Assembly (NCBI RefSeq): GCF_005938215.1 | Contig: NZ_VCPD01000002.1 | Span: 434,001 to 498,000, forward strand | DNA: 64,000 bases | Direction of reading: 5' to 3' | Source of the DNA: Ruegeria sediminis | GTDB lineage: Bacteria > Pseudomonadota > Alphaproteobacteria > Rhodobacterales > Rhodobacteraceae | Part shown: positions 9,567 to 18,084 of the stretch, one piece after another | Position numbering within the stretch: position 1 is the stretch's first letter | Layout of the letters: each line of letters begins with the position of its first letter | Position numbers and translations under genes: made by a program | Notes under the pieces: generated by a model | What the model was told of the DNA's origin: nothing | Database searches by the model: none | The model's input: only the letters and a program-made list of their open reading frames with translations

Positions 9567-9608
9567 TTAGCGCAAGCGTTAGCGCAATCGACAGGGTTTT
9601 GCGCTAAC
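9567..9608 (+). promoter_or_regulatory. Three TTAGCGCAA half-sites upstream of gap
   Basis: TTAGCGCAA occurs at 9567-9575 and 9579-9587 as direct repeats 12 nt apart. The inverted copy TTGCGCTAA occurs at 9599-9607. With the flanking G/C the last two form GTTAGCGCAA-N11-TTGCGCTAAC. Such half-sites resemble LacI-family operators, for example those proposed for the central-carbon regulator CceR in Rhodobacterales. The position ahead of gap, a glycolytic/gluconeogenic gene, fits that idea. The regulator's identity is inference. Confidence 0.55.
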
Positions 9609-9696
9609 ATATTCAATTTGCGCCGATTTTGCCCTTTCTGCCCGCAGCCTGCACGTCTATACGGCCCGCAAACTTCACGTCATTCGGAGTCGCAAC

Positions 9697-10698
9697 ATGA
9701 CCATCAAGGTTGGCATCAACGGTTTTGGCCGCATCGGCCGCTGCACCCTGTCCCACATCGCGGCTTCGGGCCGCGATGATATCGAGGTGATCAAGGTCAA
9801 CGCCACCGGCCCGCTGGATACCGCTGCCCACCTGATCAAGTACGACAGCGTCCACGGCCGCTTTCCTGGCGAGGTCACCATCGGCGACGGCACCATGAAC
9901 CTGGGCCGCGGCGACATGCAGATGTTCTCGACCTACGACCTGAACGAGTTGGACTGGGATGGGTGCGATGTGGTTCTCGAATGCACCGGCAACTTCAATG
10001 ACGGGACCAAGGCCAATGTGCACCTTGAGCGCGGCGCAAAGAAGGTGCTGCTGTCCGCCCCCGGCAAGAACGTGGACAAAACCATCGTCTTCGGCGTGAA
10101 CGACGACCAGCTTGAAGCCGGCGACAGGATGATCTCCAACGGTTCCTGCACAACCAACTGCCTCGCTCCGCTGGCAAAGGTGCTGGACGAGGGTGTCGGC
10201 ATCGAGCATGGCATCATGACCACGATCCACGCCTATACCGGCGACCAGCCGACGCTGGACCGTCGTCACAAGGACCTGTACCGCGCCCGCGCCGCGGCAA
10301 TGTCGATGATCCCGACCACCACCGGCGCCGCCAAGGCTCTGGGCGAGGTGCTGCCGCGCCTCAAGGGGCGTTTGGATGGCTCTGCCATTCGCGTGCCGAC
10401 CCCGAACGTCTCGGCCGTCGATCTGACCTTCCGCGCTGGCCGTGACGTCACCGCCGAAGAGATCAACGCCATCGTCAAGGAAGCTGCCGAAGGTCCGATG
10501 AAGCGCGTCCTGGGATACGAGCCCGCCCCGCTGGTATCCACCGATTTCAACCATACCGAAGAAAGCTCGATCTTCGCCCCGGATCAGACCCGCGTGGTCG
10601 AAGGCCGGATGGTGCGCGTGTTGGCCTGGTACGACAATGAATGGGGCTTTTCGGTCCGCATGGCCGATGTCGCCGTCGCGATGGGCAAACTGGGCTGA
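9697..10698 (+). CDS. gap: Glyceraldehyde-3-phosphate dehydrogenase, type I
   Basis: A 333-residue phosphorylating GAPDH converting glyceraldehyde-3-phosphate, NAD+ and phosphate to 1,3-bisphosphoglycerate. The NAD-binding GINGFGRIGR is at residues 6-15, and the catalytic Cys is C151 in SNGSCTTNCLAPL. The C-terminal WYDNEWGFSVRM is conserved. The ATG is preceded by an ordinary leader. The upstream inverted half-sites suggest carbon-source control. A small membrane-protein gene follows on the same strand. Confidence 0.96.
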   Translation: MTIKVGINGFGRIGRCTLSHIAASGRDDIEVIKVNATGPLDTAAHLIKYDSVHGRFPGEVTIGDGTMNLGRGDMQMFSTYDLNELDWDGCDVVLECTGNFNDGTKANVHLERGAKKVLLSAPGKNVDKTIVFGVNDDQLEAGDRMISNGSCTTNCLAPLAKVLDEGVGIEHGIMTTIHAYTGDQPTLDRRHKDLYRARAAAMSMIPTTTGAAKALGEVLPRLKGRLDGSAIRVPTPNVSAVDLTFRAGRDVTAEEINAIVKEAAEGPMKRVLGYEPAPLVSTDFNHTEESSIFAPDQTRVVEGRMVRVLAWYDNEWGFSVRMADVAVAMGKLG

Positions 10699-10774
10699 CC
10701 CCCGCCTAAGCTCTTGTTACGCAACGCCCGTTCAGGTTATCTGGGCGGGCGCTTTCAATTGCATCGGGGCCACC

Positions 10775-10918
10775 ATGACCGACCGGATCGCCATTTGGCT
10801 TGGGGTTCTCATCCTCGGCGCATTCATGGTGGACTACGCCATTTTCGGCACCGAGCACCTTCTGTTTCTCGGCAGGAAATTCTACGAATTCCTGGATTGG
10901 CTGGCCTTCTGGAGATGA
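10775..10918 (+). CDS. Small single-pass membrane protein downstream of gap
   Basis: A 47-residue ORF beginning MTDRIAIWLGVLILGAFMVD. Residues about 5-27 form one hydrophobic helix, followed by an aromatic-rich tail ending in DWLAFWR. A weak CATCGGGG precedes the ATG. Its codon use is like that of its neighbours and it has the size and shape of small inner-membrane proteins, but no function can be assigned. It begins 76 bp after gap and ends 34 bp before convergent coaD. Confidence 0.55.
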   Translation: MTDRIAIWLGVLILGAFMVDYAIFGTEHLLFLGRKFYEFLDWLAFWR

Positions 10919-10952
10919 TCCGCCTTCCTTGATGTCAGGTGATGCCCCGAAA

Positions 10953-11450
10953 TCAGCCCTGAGCCAGCCGCGATTTCAAAGCCTCGTTGACCTGCGGGGT
11001 GACGAATTTCGACACGTCGCCGCCCAGTCTGGCGATCTCCTTCACCAGCTTGCTGGCGATGGCCTGACGGCGGGCGTCAGCCATGAGAAAGACGGTCTCG
11101 ACCGTGTCGTCCAGCGCCCGGTTCATGCCGACCATCTGGAATTCGTACTCGAAATCGGCAACCGCGCGCAGACCGCGGATGATGATCTGGGCGCCGACGT
11201 CATGGGCGCAATCGATCAACAGGTTTTCAAAGGGATGGGCGACGATCTCGGTGCCGGTCTGTTCGCTCAGGTAGGCGCATTCCGTCTCGATCATGGCGAC
11301 GCGTTCTTCCAGCGAGAACATAGGCCCCTTGTCCCGATTGATCGCGACACCAATCACCAGCTTGTCGACAAGGGCGGCAGCGCGACGGATGATGTCGATA
11401 TGACCCAAGGTGATCGGATCGAATGTCCCGGGATACAAGGCAACCCGCAT
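10953..11450 (-). CDS. coaD: Pantetheine-phosphate adenylyltransferase
   Basis: A 165-residue CoaD, which adenylates 4'-phosphopantetheine to dephospho-CoA in coenzyme A synthesis. The N-terminal MRVALYPGTFDPITLGH holds the nucleotidyltransferase HxGH-type motif (T/GH), and the GVAINRDKGP segment follows. The ATG at 11450 is preceded by GGAGAACGTC. An upstream in-frame extension to 11510 (MHPQRSC) lacks a ribosome-binding site and does not fit the family. It is convergent with gap and its small downstream gene. Confidence 0.95.
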   Translation of the reverse strand: MRVALYPGTFDPITLGHIDIIRRAAALVDKLVIGVAINRDKGPMFSLEERVAMIETECAYLSEQTGTEIVAHPFENLLIDCAHDVGAQIIIRGLRAVADFEYEFQMVGMNRALDDTVETVFLMADARRQAIASKLVKEIARLGGDVSKFVTPQVNEALKSRLAQG

Positions 11451-11553
11451 GACGTTCTCCTGCGCAAGAATATTTCTGCGGAAGCAAACACAACTTCGCT
11501 GCGGGTGCAAGTGGCCGCACCGTCAGGCGCGACCCCGCTTCCGCAGCCCCGGA

Positions 11554-11991
11554 TCAGTGCCCCATGATCATGCCTGCTAGGGCATCCTTCTCCATTTCCA
11601 CTTCCATCAACTGCGCCTTGACCACGTCGCCCAGCGTCACGATTCCGATCAGCTTGCCTTCCTCGACCACCGGCATGTGGCGGAAGCGGCCTTCGGTCAT
11701 CAGGGACATGATCTCCTTGACGCTCGACTGGCTGGTGCAGGTGACCAGATTGGTTGTCATGTACGCCTTGGCCGTTCCGAACAGGCAGCCGCTGCCGCTG
11801 GCTGCGAGTTCGCGGACGATGTCGCGCTCTGACAGGATGCCCATCGCCGTTTCTCCGCCATCGTCGGAAATGACGACCGTACCAATCCGCTTTTCCGCCA
11901 GGATCTTGGCCACTTCGGAGACCGTCGTGGAGGAAGGAACGGTAACTACGCCCTCGGTCGCCTTTGTTTTCAAAAGAGCCTGTACGAGCAT
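11554..11991 (-). CDS. Tandem CBS-domain protein
   Basis: A 145-residue protein made of two CBS domains (residues about 10-65 and 78-135). Paired CBS domains form a Bateman module that usually binds adenine nucleotides. Recognisable segments are VVTVPSSTTVSEVAKILAEKRIG, GILSERDIVRELA and FRHMPVVEEGKLIGIVTLGDVV. The ATG at 11991 follows a clear GGAGG, so the GTG at 12000 is not needed. As a stand-alone CBS protein its partner is unknown. It lies between coaD and a LysR gene on the same strand. Confidence 0.88.
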   Translation of the reverse strand: MLVQALLKTKATEGVVTVPSSTTVSEVAKILAEKRIGTVVISDDGGETAMGILSERDIVRELAASGSGCLFGTAKAYMTTNLVTCTSQSSVKEIMSLMTEGRFRHMPVVEEGKLIGIVTLGDVVKAQLMEVEMEKDALAGMIMGH

Positions 11992-12051
11992 ATGCAACAC
12001 CTCCGAAATAAACTCACGTTTTCCAAAGCGTTGCCGGATTGCCCGATCCTG

Positions 12052-12954
12052 TCAAGATGCAGCTTCCCCCTCAAGCCGGGCGACTTCGTCGCGGATTCCG
12101 CGCGTCAGCGCCTCGGCGAACCGGTTCAGACGCTGGTTGCGCTGGTCTCCCTGATGCCGCACCAGATGGAAGCTGCGCGTCAGACTGACCTGATCCGTCA
12201 GTATTTTCCGCAATTCCGGATGAAACGGCAGCGTGAAGTCATGGGCCACTCCGACCCCCGTCCCGACCGAGATCTGCCGGAGTTGGACGGAAACGGAATT
12301 TGATGCAAGCGCGACACGCTCGATACCCAAATCATTGAGGTAATCCAGCTCTCGATCAAAGATCATGTCGGGGATATAGCCGACCATCCTGTGCTGCTTG
12401 AGATCCGCTGTCGTCTGGATGAACGGATGAGTTTCCAGGTATCCGCGCGTGGCGACCATGTGCAGCTTGTAGTCGCTGATCTTCTGAACCAGCAACTGCC
12501 CGGCCGTGGGCGCGCTGACAGTCACGGCCATGTCCGCCTCGCGCCGCGACAGGTTGATGATCCGCGGCAACGCCAGGATCTGTATGTCGAGATCCGGGTT
12601 TGCGTCGCATATCCTGGCGCAGACTTGCGGCAGCAGGTAATTGGCGCAGCCGTCCGGCGCGCCGATCCGGATCTGGCCGCTCAGCGTTCCGGCCGGCCCC
12701 GCCATGGTTCCGGCAGCCGCCCGCATCGCCTCTTCGGCCTGAAGGGCATGCGCCATCAGCCGCTCGCCCGCCGCCGTCAGCACGTAACCTTGCGGGGATT
12801 TGGTAAAAAGCGGCGCGTCCAGCGCCGTCTCCAGCCGGGACACACGTCGTCCCACGGTAGCGGGATCGAGTTTCAGAAGACGCCCCGCCGCAGAAAGGCT
12901 TTCCTCGCGCGACACGGCAAGGAAAATCTTCATGTCATCCCAATTCGGCTCCAT
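12052..12954 (-). CDS. LysR-family transcriptional regulator
   Basis: A 300-residue LysR-type regulator. The N-terminal winged HTH spans residues about 4-65 (SLSAAGRLLKLDPATVGRRVSRLE), followed by a LysR substrate-binding domain. It is divergent from mmsA with about 100 bp between the two starts, so control of methylmalonate-semialdehyde dehydrogenase is the natural guess. The ligand is unknown. The ATG at 12954 is preferred over a GTG at 12963. A CAAAG-N3-CTTTG inverted repeat lies in the shared region. Confidence 0.88.
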   Translation of the reverse strand: MEPNWDDMKIFLAVSREESLSAAGRLLKLDPATVGRRVSRLETALDAPLFTKSPQGYVLTAAGERLMAHALQAEEAMRAAAGTMAGPAGTLSGQIRIGAPDGCANYLLPQVCARICDANPDLDIQILALPRIINLSRREADMAVTVSAPTAGQLLVQKISDYKLHMVATRGYLETHPFIQTTADLKQHRMVGYIPDMIFDRELDYLNDLGIERVALASNSVSVQLRQISVGTGVGVAHDFTLPFHPELRKILTDQVSLTRSFHLVRHQGDQRNQRLNRFAEALTRGIRDEVARLEGEAAS

Positions 12955-12976
12955 CGCACCCACACCTACATTTTTG

Positions 12977-12989
12977 CAAAGCTACTTTG
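12977..12989. promoter_or_regulatory. Candidate LysR operator between the LysR gene and mmsA
   Basis: The inverted repeat CAAAG-CTA-CTTTG is centred between the divergent genes. Its size and position suit a LysR-type site. The assignment is by position only. Confidence 0.3.
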
Positions 12990-13058
12990 GAACATTGCCT
13001 CTGTTCAGGGGATTTCTGCAAGCCTATGGTGCGCCCAAATTCATCGGAGGAGTCCCAG

Positions 13059-14558
13059 ATGCAGGAACTGACCCACTACATCAATGGCGAGCACGTGACC
13101 GGCAAGTCCGGTCGCTTTGCCGATGTCTACAACCCCGCCACCGGCGAAGTGCAGGCCAAGTGCCCGCTGGCCTCTAAAGACGAACTTGCCAAGGCAGTCG
13201 AGATCGCAGCCGCTGCGCAACCCGCCTGGGCAGCCGTCAACCCGCAGCGCCGCGCCCGCGTGCTGATGAAATTCGTCGATCTGCTGAACCGCGACATGGA
13301 CAAGCTGGCCGAAGCTTTGAGCCGCGAGCACGGCAAGACCTTCCCTGACGCCAAGGGCGACGTTCAGCGCGGGCTGGAAGTGGTGGAATACTGCATCGGC
13401 GCGCCCCAGATGCTGAAGGGCGAATTCACCGACAGCGCCGGCCCGGGCATCGACATCTATTCGATGCGCCAACCGCTCGGCGTCACCGCCGGCATCACCC
13501 CCTTCAACTTCCCGGCCATGATCCCGATGTGGATGTTCGCGCCCGCGATCGCCTGCGGCAACGCCTTCATCCTGAAGCCGTCCGAACGTGACCCCTCGGT
13601 TCCGCTGATGCTGGCCGAACTGATGGAAGAAGCCGGTTTGCCCAAAGGCATCCTGCAGGTCGTGAACGGCGACAAGGAAGCGGTGGACGCAATTCTGCAC
13701 CATCCGGTGATCCAGTCGATCGGCTTCGTCGGTTCGACCCCCATCGCCGAGTACATCTATTCGACTGGTTGCGCCAACGGCAAGCGCGTGCAGTGCTTCG
13801 GCGGTGCCAAGAACCACATGATCGTCATGCCCGATGCCGACATGGATCAGGCCGCGGACGCGCTGGTTGGCGCAGGCTATGGCGCTGCGGGCGAACGCTG
13901 CATGGCCATTTCGGTCGCCGTCCCGGTCGGTGACGAGACCGCCGATCGCCTGATCGAAAAGCTGATTCCGCGCGTCGAAAAGCTCAAAGTCGGCCCCTAC
14001 ACCGCCGGCGACGACGTGGACTACGGCCCGGTCGTGACCGCGGCCGCCAAGGAGAACATCCTGCGCCTGGTGCAGTCCGGCGTGGATCAGGGTGCGAAAC
14101 TGGTGGTCGATGGCCGCGACTTCAGCCTGCAGGGTTACGAAGACGGGTTCTTCGTCGGCCCGCACCTGTTCGACAACGTGACCAAGGACATGGACATCTA
14201 CAAGAAAGAGATCTTTGGTCCCGTCCTGTCCACCGTTCGCGCCAAGACCTATGAGGAAGCCCTTGGTCTTGCGATGGACCATGAATACGGCAACGGCACA
14301 GCGATCTTCACGCGCGACGGCGACACCGCCCGCGACTTCGCCAACCGGATCAACATCGGCATGGTCGGCATCAATGTACCGATCCCGGTGCCGCTGGCCT
14401 ATCACACCTTCGGCGGCTGGAAGAAGTCGGCCTTCGGCGATCTGAACCAGCACGGCCCCGATGCGTTCAAGTTCTACACGCGCACCAAGACCATCACCTC
14501 GCGCTGGCCCTCGGGTCTGAAGGAAGGCGGCGAGTTCCACTTCAAGCCGATGGACTGA
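13059..14558 (+). CDS. mmsA: Methylmalonate-semialdehyde dehydrogenase (CoA-acylating)
   Basis: A 499-residue MmsA-type aldehyde dehydrogenase. It oxidises and decarboxylates methylmalonate semialdehyde to propionyl-CoA (and malonate semialdehyde to acetyl-CoA) in valine and inositol breakdown. The catalytic Cys is C281 in GERCMAIS, the signature of this subfamily, and FNFPAMIPMWMFA is the conserved cofactor-site segment. The start at 13059 is preceded by GGAGGAG. The other valine genes lie 4.5 kb downstream on the same strand. A LysR gene is divergent, and a strong terminator follows. Confidence 0.94.
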   Translation: MQELTHYINGEHVTGKSGRFADVYNPATGEVQAKCPLASKDELAKAVEIAAAAQPAWAAVNPQRRARVLMKFVDLLNRDMDKLAEALSREHGKTFPDAKGDVQRGLEVVEYCIGAPQMLKGEFTDSAGPGIDIYSMRQPLGVTAGITPFNFPAMIPMWMFAPAIACGNAFILKPSERDPSVPLMLAELMEEAGLPKGILQVVNGDKEAVDAILHHPVIQSIGFVGSTPIAEYIYSTGCANGKRVQCFGGAKNHMIVMPDADMDQAADALVGAGYGAAGERCMAISVAVPVGDETADRLIEKLIPRVEKLKVGPYTAGDDVDYGPVVTAAAKENILRLVQSGVDQGAKLVVDGRDFSLQGYEDGFFVGPHLFDNVTKDMDIYKKEIFGPVLSTVRAKTYEEALGLAMDHEYGNGTAIFTRDGDTARDFANRINIGMVGINVPIPVPLAYHTFGGWKKSAFGDLNQHGPDAFKFYTRTKTITSRWPSGLKEGGEFHFKPMD

Positions 14559-14590
14559 CCACAACGCGCATTCCGCATGTTCAATACCGA

Positions 14591-14621
14591 CCCCGGCCAG
14601 ATGGCCGGGGTCTTTCGTTTC
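14591..14621 (+). terminator. Rho-independent terminator after mmsA
   Basis: A 9-bp stem, ACCCCGGCC (14591-14599) and GGCCGGGGT (14604-14612), has a 4-nt loop and is followed by CTTTCGTTT. Confidence 0.85.
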
Positions 14622-14756
14622 GGCAGACCTTTGCCAGCGATCGGGCGAGCGCCCGGACTCACGAAAATTTCAGCCCCGCCTCTCTGGAAAAACCGTCAAT
14701 TGACACGTAACGTCGCCGCGAATAACAGCAGTCGAGCAGATTATCGGAGGCTTTCC

Positions 14757-15353
14757 GTGTCCAAATTTCGCATGACCCGCCGCAGCGCCCTGCTGGGTGT
14801 TGCTAGCGCATTGTCCGCTCCGGCCCTTGTCCGTGCTCAAAGCGCATTTCCGGTGAATGAACCGCCGATCGAAACGCAGGTGCCGACACGTCGCAACGTC
14901 TCGTCCTTCGCACAGCAGGACTGGCAGGACCATTTCGCGAGTCTCGGCGTCGGCTGCCTGTTGGCCGACATCACCAGCCGCGCCGTGCATTACTGGGGCG
15001 GCGACGGCGTGACCTACCGGCTGTACCCCTCGTCGGTTCCGATGTCCGAGGAACTGACCAAGCGCGGCCATACCGAGGTTGTGCGCAAGTCCGAAAACCC
15101 CAGTTGGACACCGACCGCCTCGATGCGCGAGCGCGACCCGTCGCTGCCCGAGCGGATCGAAGGCGGCGATCCGGGCAACCCGCTGGGCACGCGCGCCATG
15201 TACCTCACCTGGCCGGCCTACCTGGTCCACGGCACGCATGACACCCGCAAGATTGGGCGCCAAAGCTCGTCCGGGTGCATCGGGCTTTACAACCAGCATG
15301 TCGAAGAACTGTACGAACTTGTGCAGATCGGCACGCAGGTGCGGCTTATCTGA
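14757..15353 (+). CDS. Exported L,D-transpeptidase (YkuD domain)
   Basis: A 198-residue exported protein. A twin-arginine signal (MTRRSALLGVASALSAPALV) sits just inside the N-terminus. The YkuD domain motif is HGTHDTRKIGRQSSSGCIGL, with catalytic His and Cys. L,D-transpeptidases form 3-3 peptidoglycan cross-links or attach proteins to peptidoglycan in the periplasm. The usual SxGCIR(M/L) Arg is Gly here. The GTG at 14757 is chosen because GGAGG lies 6 nt upstream; the ATG at 14772 is an alternative. The gene converges on the fasciclin gene with a shared hairpin between them. Confidence 0.85.
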   Translation: MSKFRMTRRSALLGVASALSAPALVRAQSAFPVNEPPIETQVPTRRNVSSFAQQDWQDHFASLGVGCLLADITSRAVHYWGGDGVTYRLYPSSVPMSEELTKRGHTEVVRKSENPSWTPTASMRERDPSLPERIEGGDPGNPLGTRAMYLTWPAYLVHGTHDTRKIGRQSSSGCIGLYNQHVEELYELVQIGTQVRLI

Positions 15354-15361
15354 ACGAAATA

Positions 15362-15385
15362 GCCCCGGTCCTTTCGGACCGGGGC
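15362..15385. terminator. Bidirectional stem-loop between convergent genes
   Basis: A perfect 10-bp stem, GCCCCGGTCC (15362-15371) with GGACCGGGGC (15376-15385), and a TTTC loop. It lies between the convergent transpeptidase and fasciclin genes. T-richness is modest on both sides. Confidence 0.7.
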
Positions 15386-15408
15386 ATACTGCCTGAACAA
15401 CGGAAGGA

Positions 15409-15900
15409 TTATTCCGGCAGCAATACCTTGTCCACGACATGGATCACGCCGTTCGAGGCGACGATGTCGGCCTGAATGACCTCGGCGCCTTCAACCTTGA
15501 CGCCGTTGCGCGCGTTGACCTCCAGCCGGTCGCCCTGCACGGTCATCACCTGAGCTTTCTTGCCCGCGATGTCGCCGGACATCACCTTGGCCGGCACCAC
15601 ATGATAGGTCAGGATCGCAACCAGCTGATCCTTGTTCTCGGGCTTGAGCAGGGTCTCGACCGTACCTTCCGGAAGGGCCGCGAACGCCTCATCCGTGGGC
15701 GCGAACACGGTGAACGGACCCTCGCCCTTGAGCGTCCCCACCAGGTCCGCTGCCTGCACGGCGGCAACCAGCGTGTTGAACGATCCGGCCGAAACCGCGG
15801 TGTCGACGATGTCCTGACCGGCCTCGGCCTTCAGCGGCATCGCGCCTGTCATTGCCAAAGCGGCGGCTCCGAAAATTCCCATGAACTTGCGACGAAACAT
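15409..15900 (-). CDS. Secreted fasciclin (FAS1) domain protein
   Basis: A 163-residue exported protein with an N-terminal signal peptide ([21 protein letters not shown]) and one FAS1 domain. The FAS1 H1 box is [17 protein letters not shown] and the H2 box is [14 protein letters not shown] at the C-terminus. The domain is associated with adhesion and extracellular matrix in bacteria; the exact role here is unknown. It is preceded on the same strand by a methyltransferase gene about 80 bp away. Confidence 0.92.
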   Translation of the reverse strand: MFRRKFMGIFGAAALAMTGAMPLKAEAGQDIVDTAVSAGSFNTLVAAVQAADLVGTLKGEGPFTVFAPTDEAFAALPEGTVETLLKPENKDQLVAILTYHVVPAKVMSGDIAGKKAQVMTVQGDRLEVNARNGVKVEGAEVIQADIVASNGVIHVVDKVLLPE

Positions 15901-15978
15901 TGCAGCGAACTCCTCTCCTGCGTTTGATGGAAAGTGGTACGCCCGGTTCCGGCGGCCGGATCAATTTTTCTTTTGCCG

Positions 15979-16824
15979 CTATTTTTTCATCACCCAAAGG
16001 CTCTGCGCCCGCCCTTCGGAAAGAAACGGCAATACCTCGACCGCGTCGGGCCGGGCCTGCTGCAGGTAGTACCCGGGCCAAAGCATCTCGTAACCTCCAG
16101 TCTGAAGCAGCGCGTGCAGCACATATTGCTCGCCCCAGCCCGGGCAATCATAGAAGAACCGCTTGGGATATTCGTAGGGTAGGAACACGTCGTGCACATG
16201 GATCACGACACCCGGCTTCAGCTCCGGAATGATCCGGCAAAACAGATGCGCCACGTCGTTGCTCATCCGTACAACGTGGCTCGAGTCGATGAACAGCACG
16301 TCACCCGCTTCAAGTCCGGCGAACAGCGCGGGATCCACCTGTTCCAGACGCTTCTGTTCGAAATGGTCGACCACATGGGCGATATCGGCGCGCGGAAAGG
16401 GGTCGATTGCGGTGATTTCAGTTTCGATCCCGCCATCCATCACAGCCTGCCGCGTAACGCGAGTCGAGTTTCCACACCCGACCTCGACCACCCGCTTCGG
16501 CCGGAAGCGGCGGATCATCAGGTAGAGCGCATCGGCGTCCGGGCTGTCATAGTAACCGTTACCGGGTTGATAGCCGGTCTGGTTCGAAGACGGGTCTTTC
16601 AGTGCGTTCAGCGCGATGGCATGTTCGCGATATTCCCCGACCAGCTTCGCGATATCGAACTTGTCCATCCCGGGAGACAGGGCATAGGCCGGGCCGTTCA
16701 GCCCCCCTGCCCGCTCGAACTCTTCCAGCCGCGCCCGCTCGTCCCGCTCGGTCGCCCGATCAATCAGCCTGACCCCAAACCGGTCGAGAAAGGCGTTGGC
16801 TCGGGGAAATTTTCTTGGTTTCAC
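15979..16824 (-). CDS. Class I SAM-dependent methyltransferase
   Basis: A 281-residue protein with the class I methyltransferase motif I VVEVGCGNSTR (about residues 112-122) and the acidic ITAIDPFPRAD after strand beta-2. GDVLFIDSSHVV and GVVIHVHDVFLPYEYP resemble the cephalosporin-hydroxylase/polysaccharide O-methyltransferase group (Methyltransf_24). The substrate is unknown, possibly a surface glycan. It has no signal peptide. It is divergent from the ybdK-like gene. Confidence 0.8.
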   Translation of the reverse strand: MKPRKFPRANAFLDRFGVRLIDRATERDERARLEEFERAGGLNGPAYALSPGMDKFDIAKLVGEYREHAIALNALKDPSSNQTGYQPGNGYYDSPDADALYLMIRRFRPKRVVEVGCGNSTRVTRQAVMDGGIETEITAIDPFPRADIAHVVDHFEQKRLEQVDPALFAGLEAGDVLFIDSSHVVRMSNDVAHLFCRIIPELKPGVVIHVHDVFLPYEYPKRFFYDCPGWGEQYVLHALLQTGGYEMLWPGYYLQQARPDAVEVLPFLSEGRAQSLWVMKK

Positions 16825-16962
16825 GGGCCGGTCCCTCTTGTCCTGCGGTTTACGCTTCCATAACGCCCCACGTCGCGTGACCGCAAGAAGCGATGCCGCA
16901 ACCCCTTGGCAATTCGGGTCAATCCGTATTCACTGAACGGCAACGAACTCAGGAGAACCGGA

Positions 16963-18078
16963 ATGCAGCAGGAATTCACGATTGGGATCGAGGAAGAATA
17001 CCTTCTGGTCGATCGGGATTCCCTGCAACTTGCCGTGGCGCCCGAGGCCATGATGAAAGCCTGCCAGGACGATTTCGAAGGCCAGGTCAGCCCGGAATTC
17101 CTGCAATGCCAGATCGAAGTGGGCACCCGCCCCTACGCCACGATCGCCGGCGCCCGCGAGGATCTCAAACGCCTTCGTACCTGCGTGGCCAAGCGCGCGG
17201 CGGAACATAACCTGGCGCCCATTGCCGTGTCCTGCCACCCGTTTGCCGACTGGAAGGATCAGCACCATACCCGAAAGGAACGCTATGACGCCCTGCACCA
17301 TGCCCTGGGCGGCGTGGCGCGGCGGATGTTGATCTGCGGGATGCACGTCCATGTCGGTATCGAGGATCCGCCGCTCCGGTCCGACCTGATGCCGCAGCTC
17401 AGCTACTTCTTGCCGCATCTGCTGGCGCTCTCGACGTCTTCGCCCTTTTGGGGTGGCGAGGATACCAAGCTTTCCTCGTACAGACTGACCATATTCGACA
17501 ACCTGCCGCGCACCGGCCTGCCCCCCACATTCGGCAGCTGGTCGGAATACGAGCGTACGACAGGCATTCTTGTCGACCTGGGTGTGATCGAGGACACCAC
17601 GAAGATCTGGTGGGACCTGCGACCGTCACACCGCTTTCCGACGCTGGAAACGCGGATCATGGACGTCCAGCCCAGGATGGAACACGCGCTGTCGCTGGCA
17701 GCGATGGTCCAGGCGCTGACCCGGATGCTGTGCCGCCTCAAGGCCCGCAACCTGCGCTGGCGGCAATATGACCGTTTCCTGATCGGCGAGAACCGATGGC
17801 GGGCGCAGCGATATGGCGTCGGAGAAGGGTTGATCGATTTCGGCGAACGCTCCATCAAACCGATGACCGAGTTGATGGACGAGTTGGTGGGAATGCTCGC
17901 CGAAGACGCCGAGGCCCTGGACACGCTGACCGAGATCGCGCGCCTGCGCCAGATCGCCGAAAACGGCACTTCGGCGACGCGGCAGCGCCGTGTGCATGCC
18001 GAGGCGGCGGCCAAGGGAGAAGACCCCGGACAGGCGGTCGTGCGGCACCTGATCGAAGAGTTCCACGCCGACCTCTGA
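16963..18078 (+). CDS. YbdK-type carboxylate-amine ligase (GCS2 family)
   Basis: A 371-residue member of the glutamate-cysteine ligase type 2 family. The N-terminal [16 protein letters not shown] holds the metal-binding Glu residues, [11 protein letters not shown] carries the conserved His pair, and [15 protein letters not shown] is another family motif. Such enzymes couple a carboxylate to an amine with ATP; E. coli YbdK has weak gamma-glutamylcysteine ligase activity, and the real substrate is usually unknown. The ATG at 16963 is preceded by AGGAGA. It converges on a hydrolase gene only 6 bp away. Confidence 0.88.
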   Translation: MQQEFTIGIEEEYLLVDRDSLQLAVAPEAMMKACQDDFEGQVSPEFLQCQIEVGTRPYATIAGAREDLKRLRTCVAKRAAEHNLAPIAVSCHPFADWKDQHHTRKERYDALHHALGGVARRMLICGMHVHVGIEDPPLRSDLMPQLSYFLPHLLALSTSSPFWGGEDTKLSSYRLTIFDNLPRTGLPPTFGSWSEYERTTGILVDLGVIEDTTKIWWDLRPSHRFPTLETRIMDVQPRMEHALSLAAMVQALTRMLCRLKARNLRWRQYDRFLIGENRWRAQRYGVGEGLIDFGERSIKPMTELMDELVGMLAEDAEALDTLTEIARLRQIAENGTSATRQRRVHAEAAAKGEDPGQAVVRHLIEEFHADL

Positions 18079-18084
18079 CCCGCG

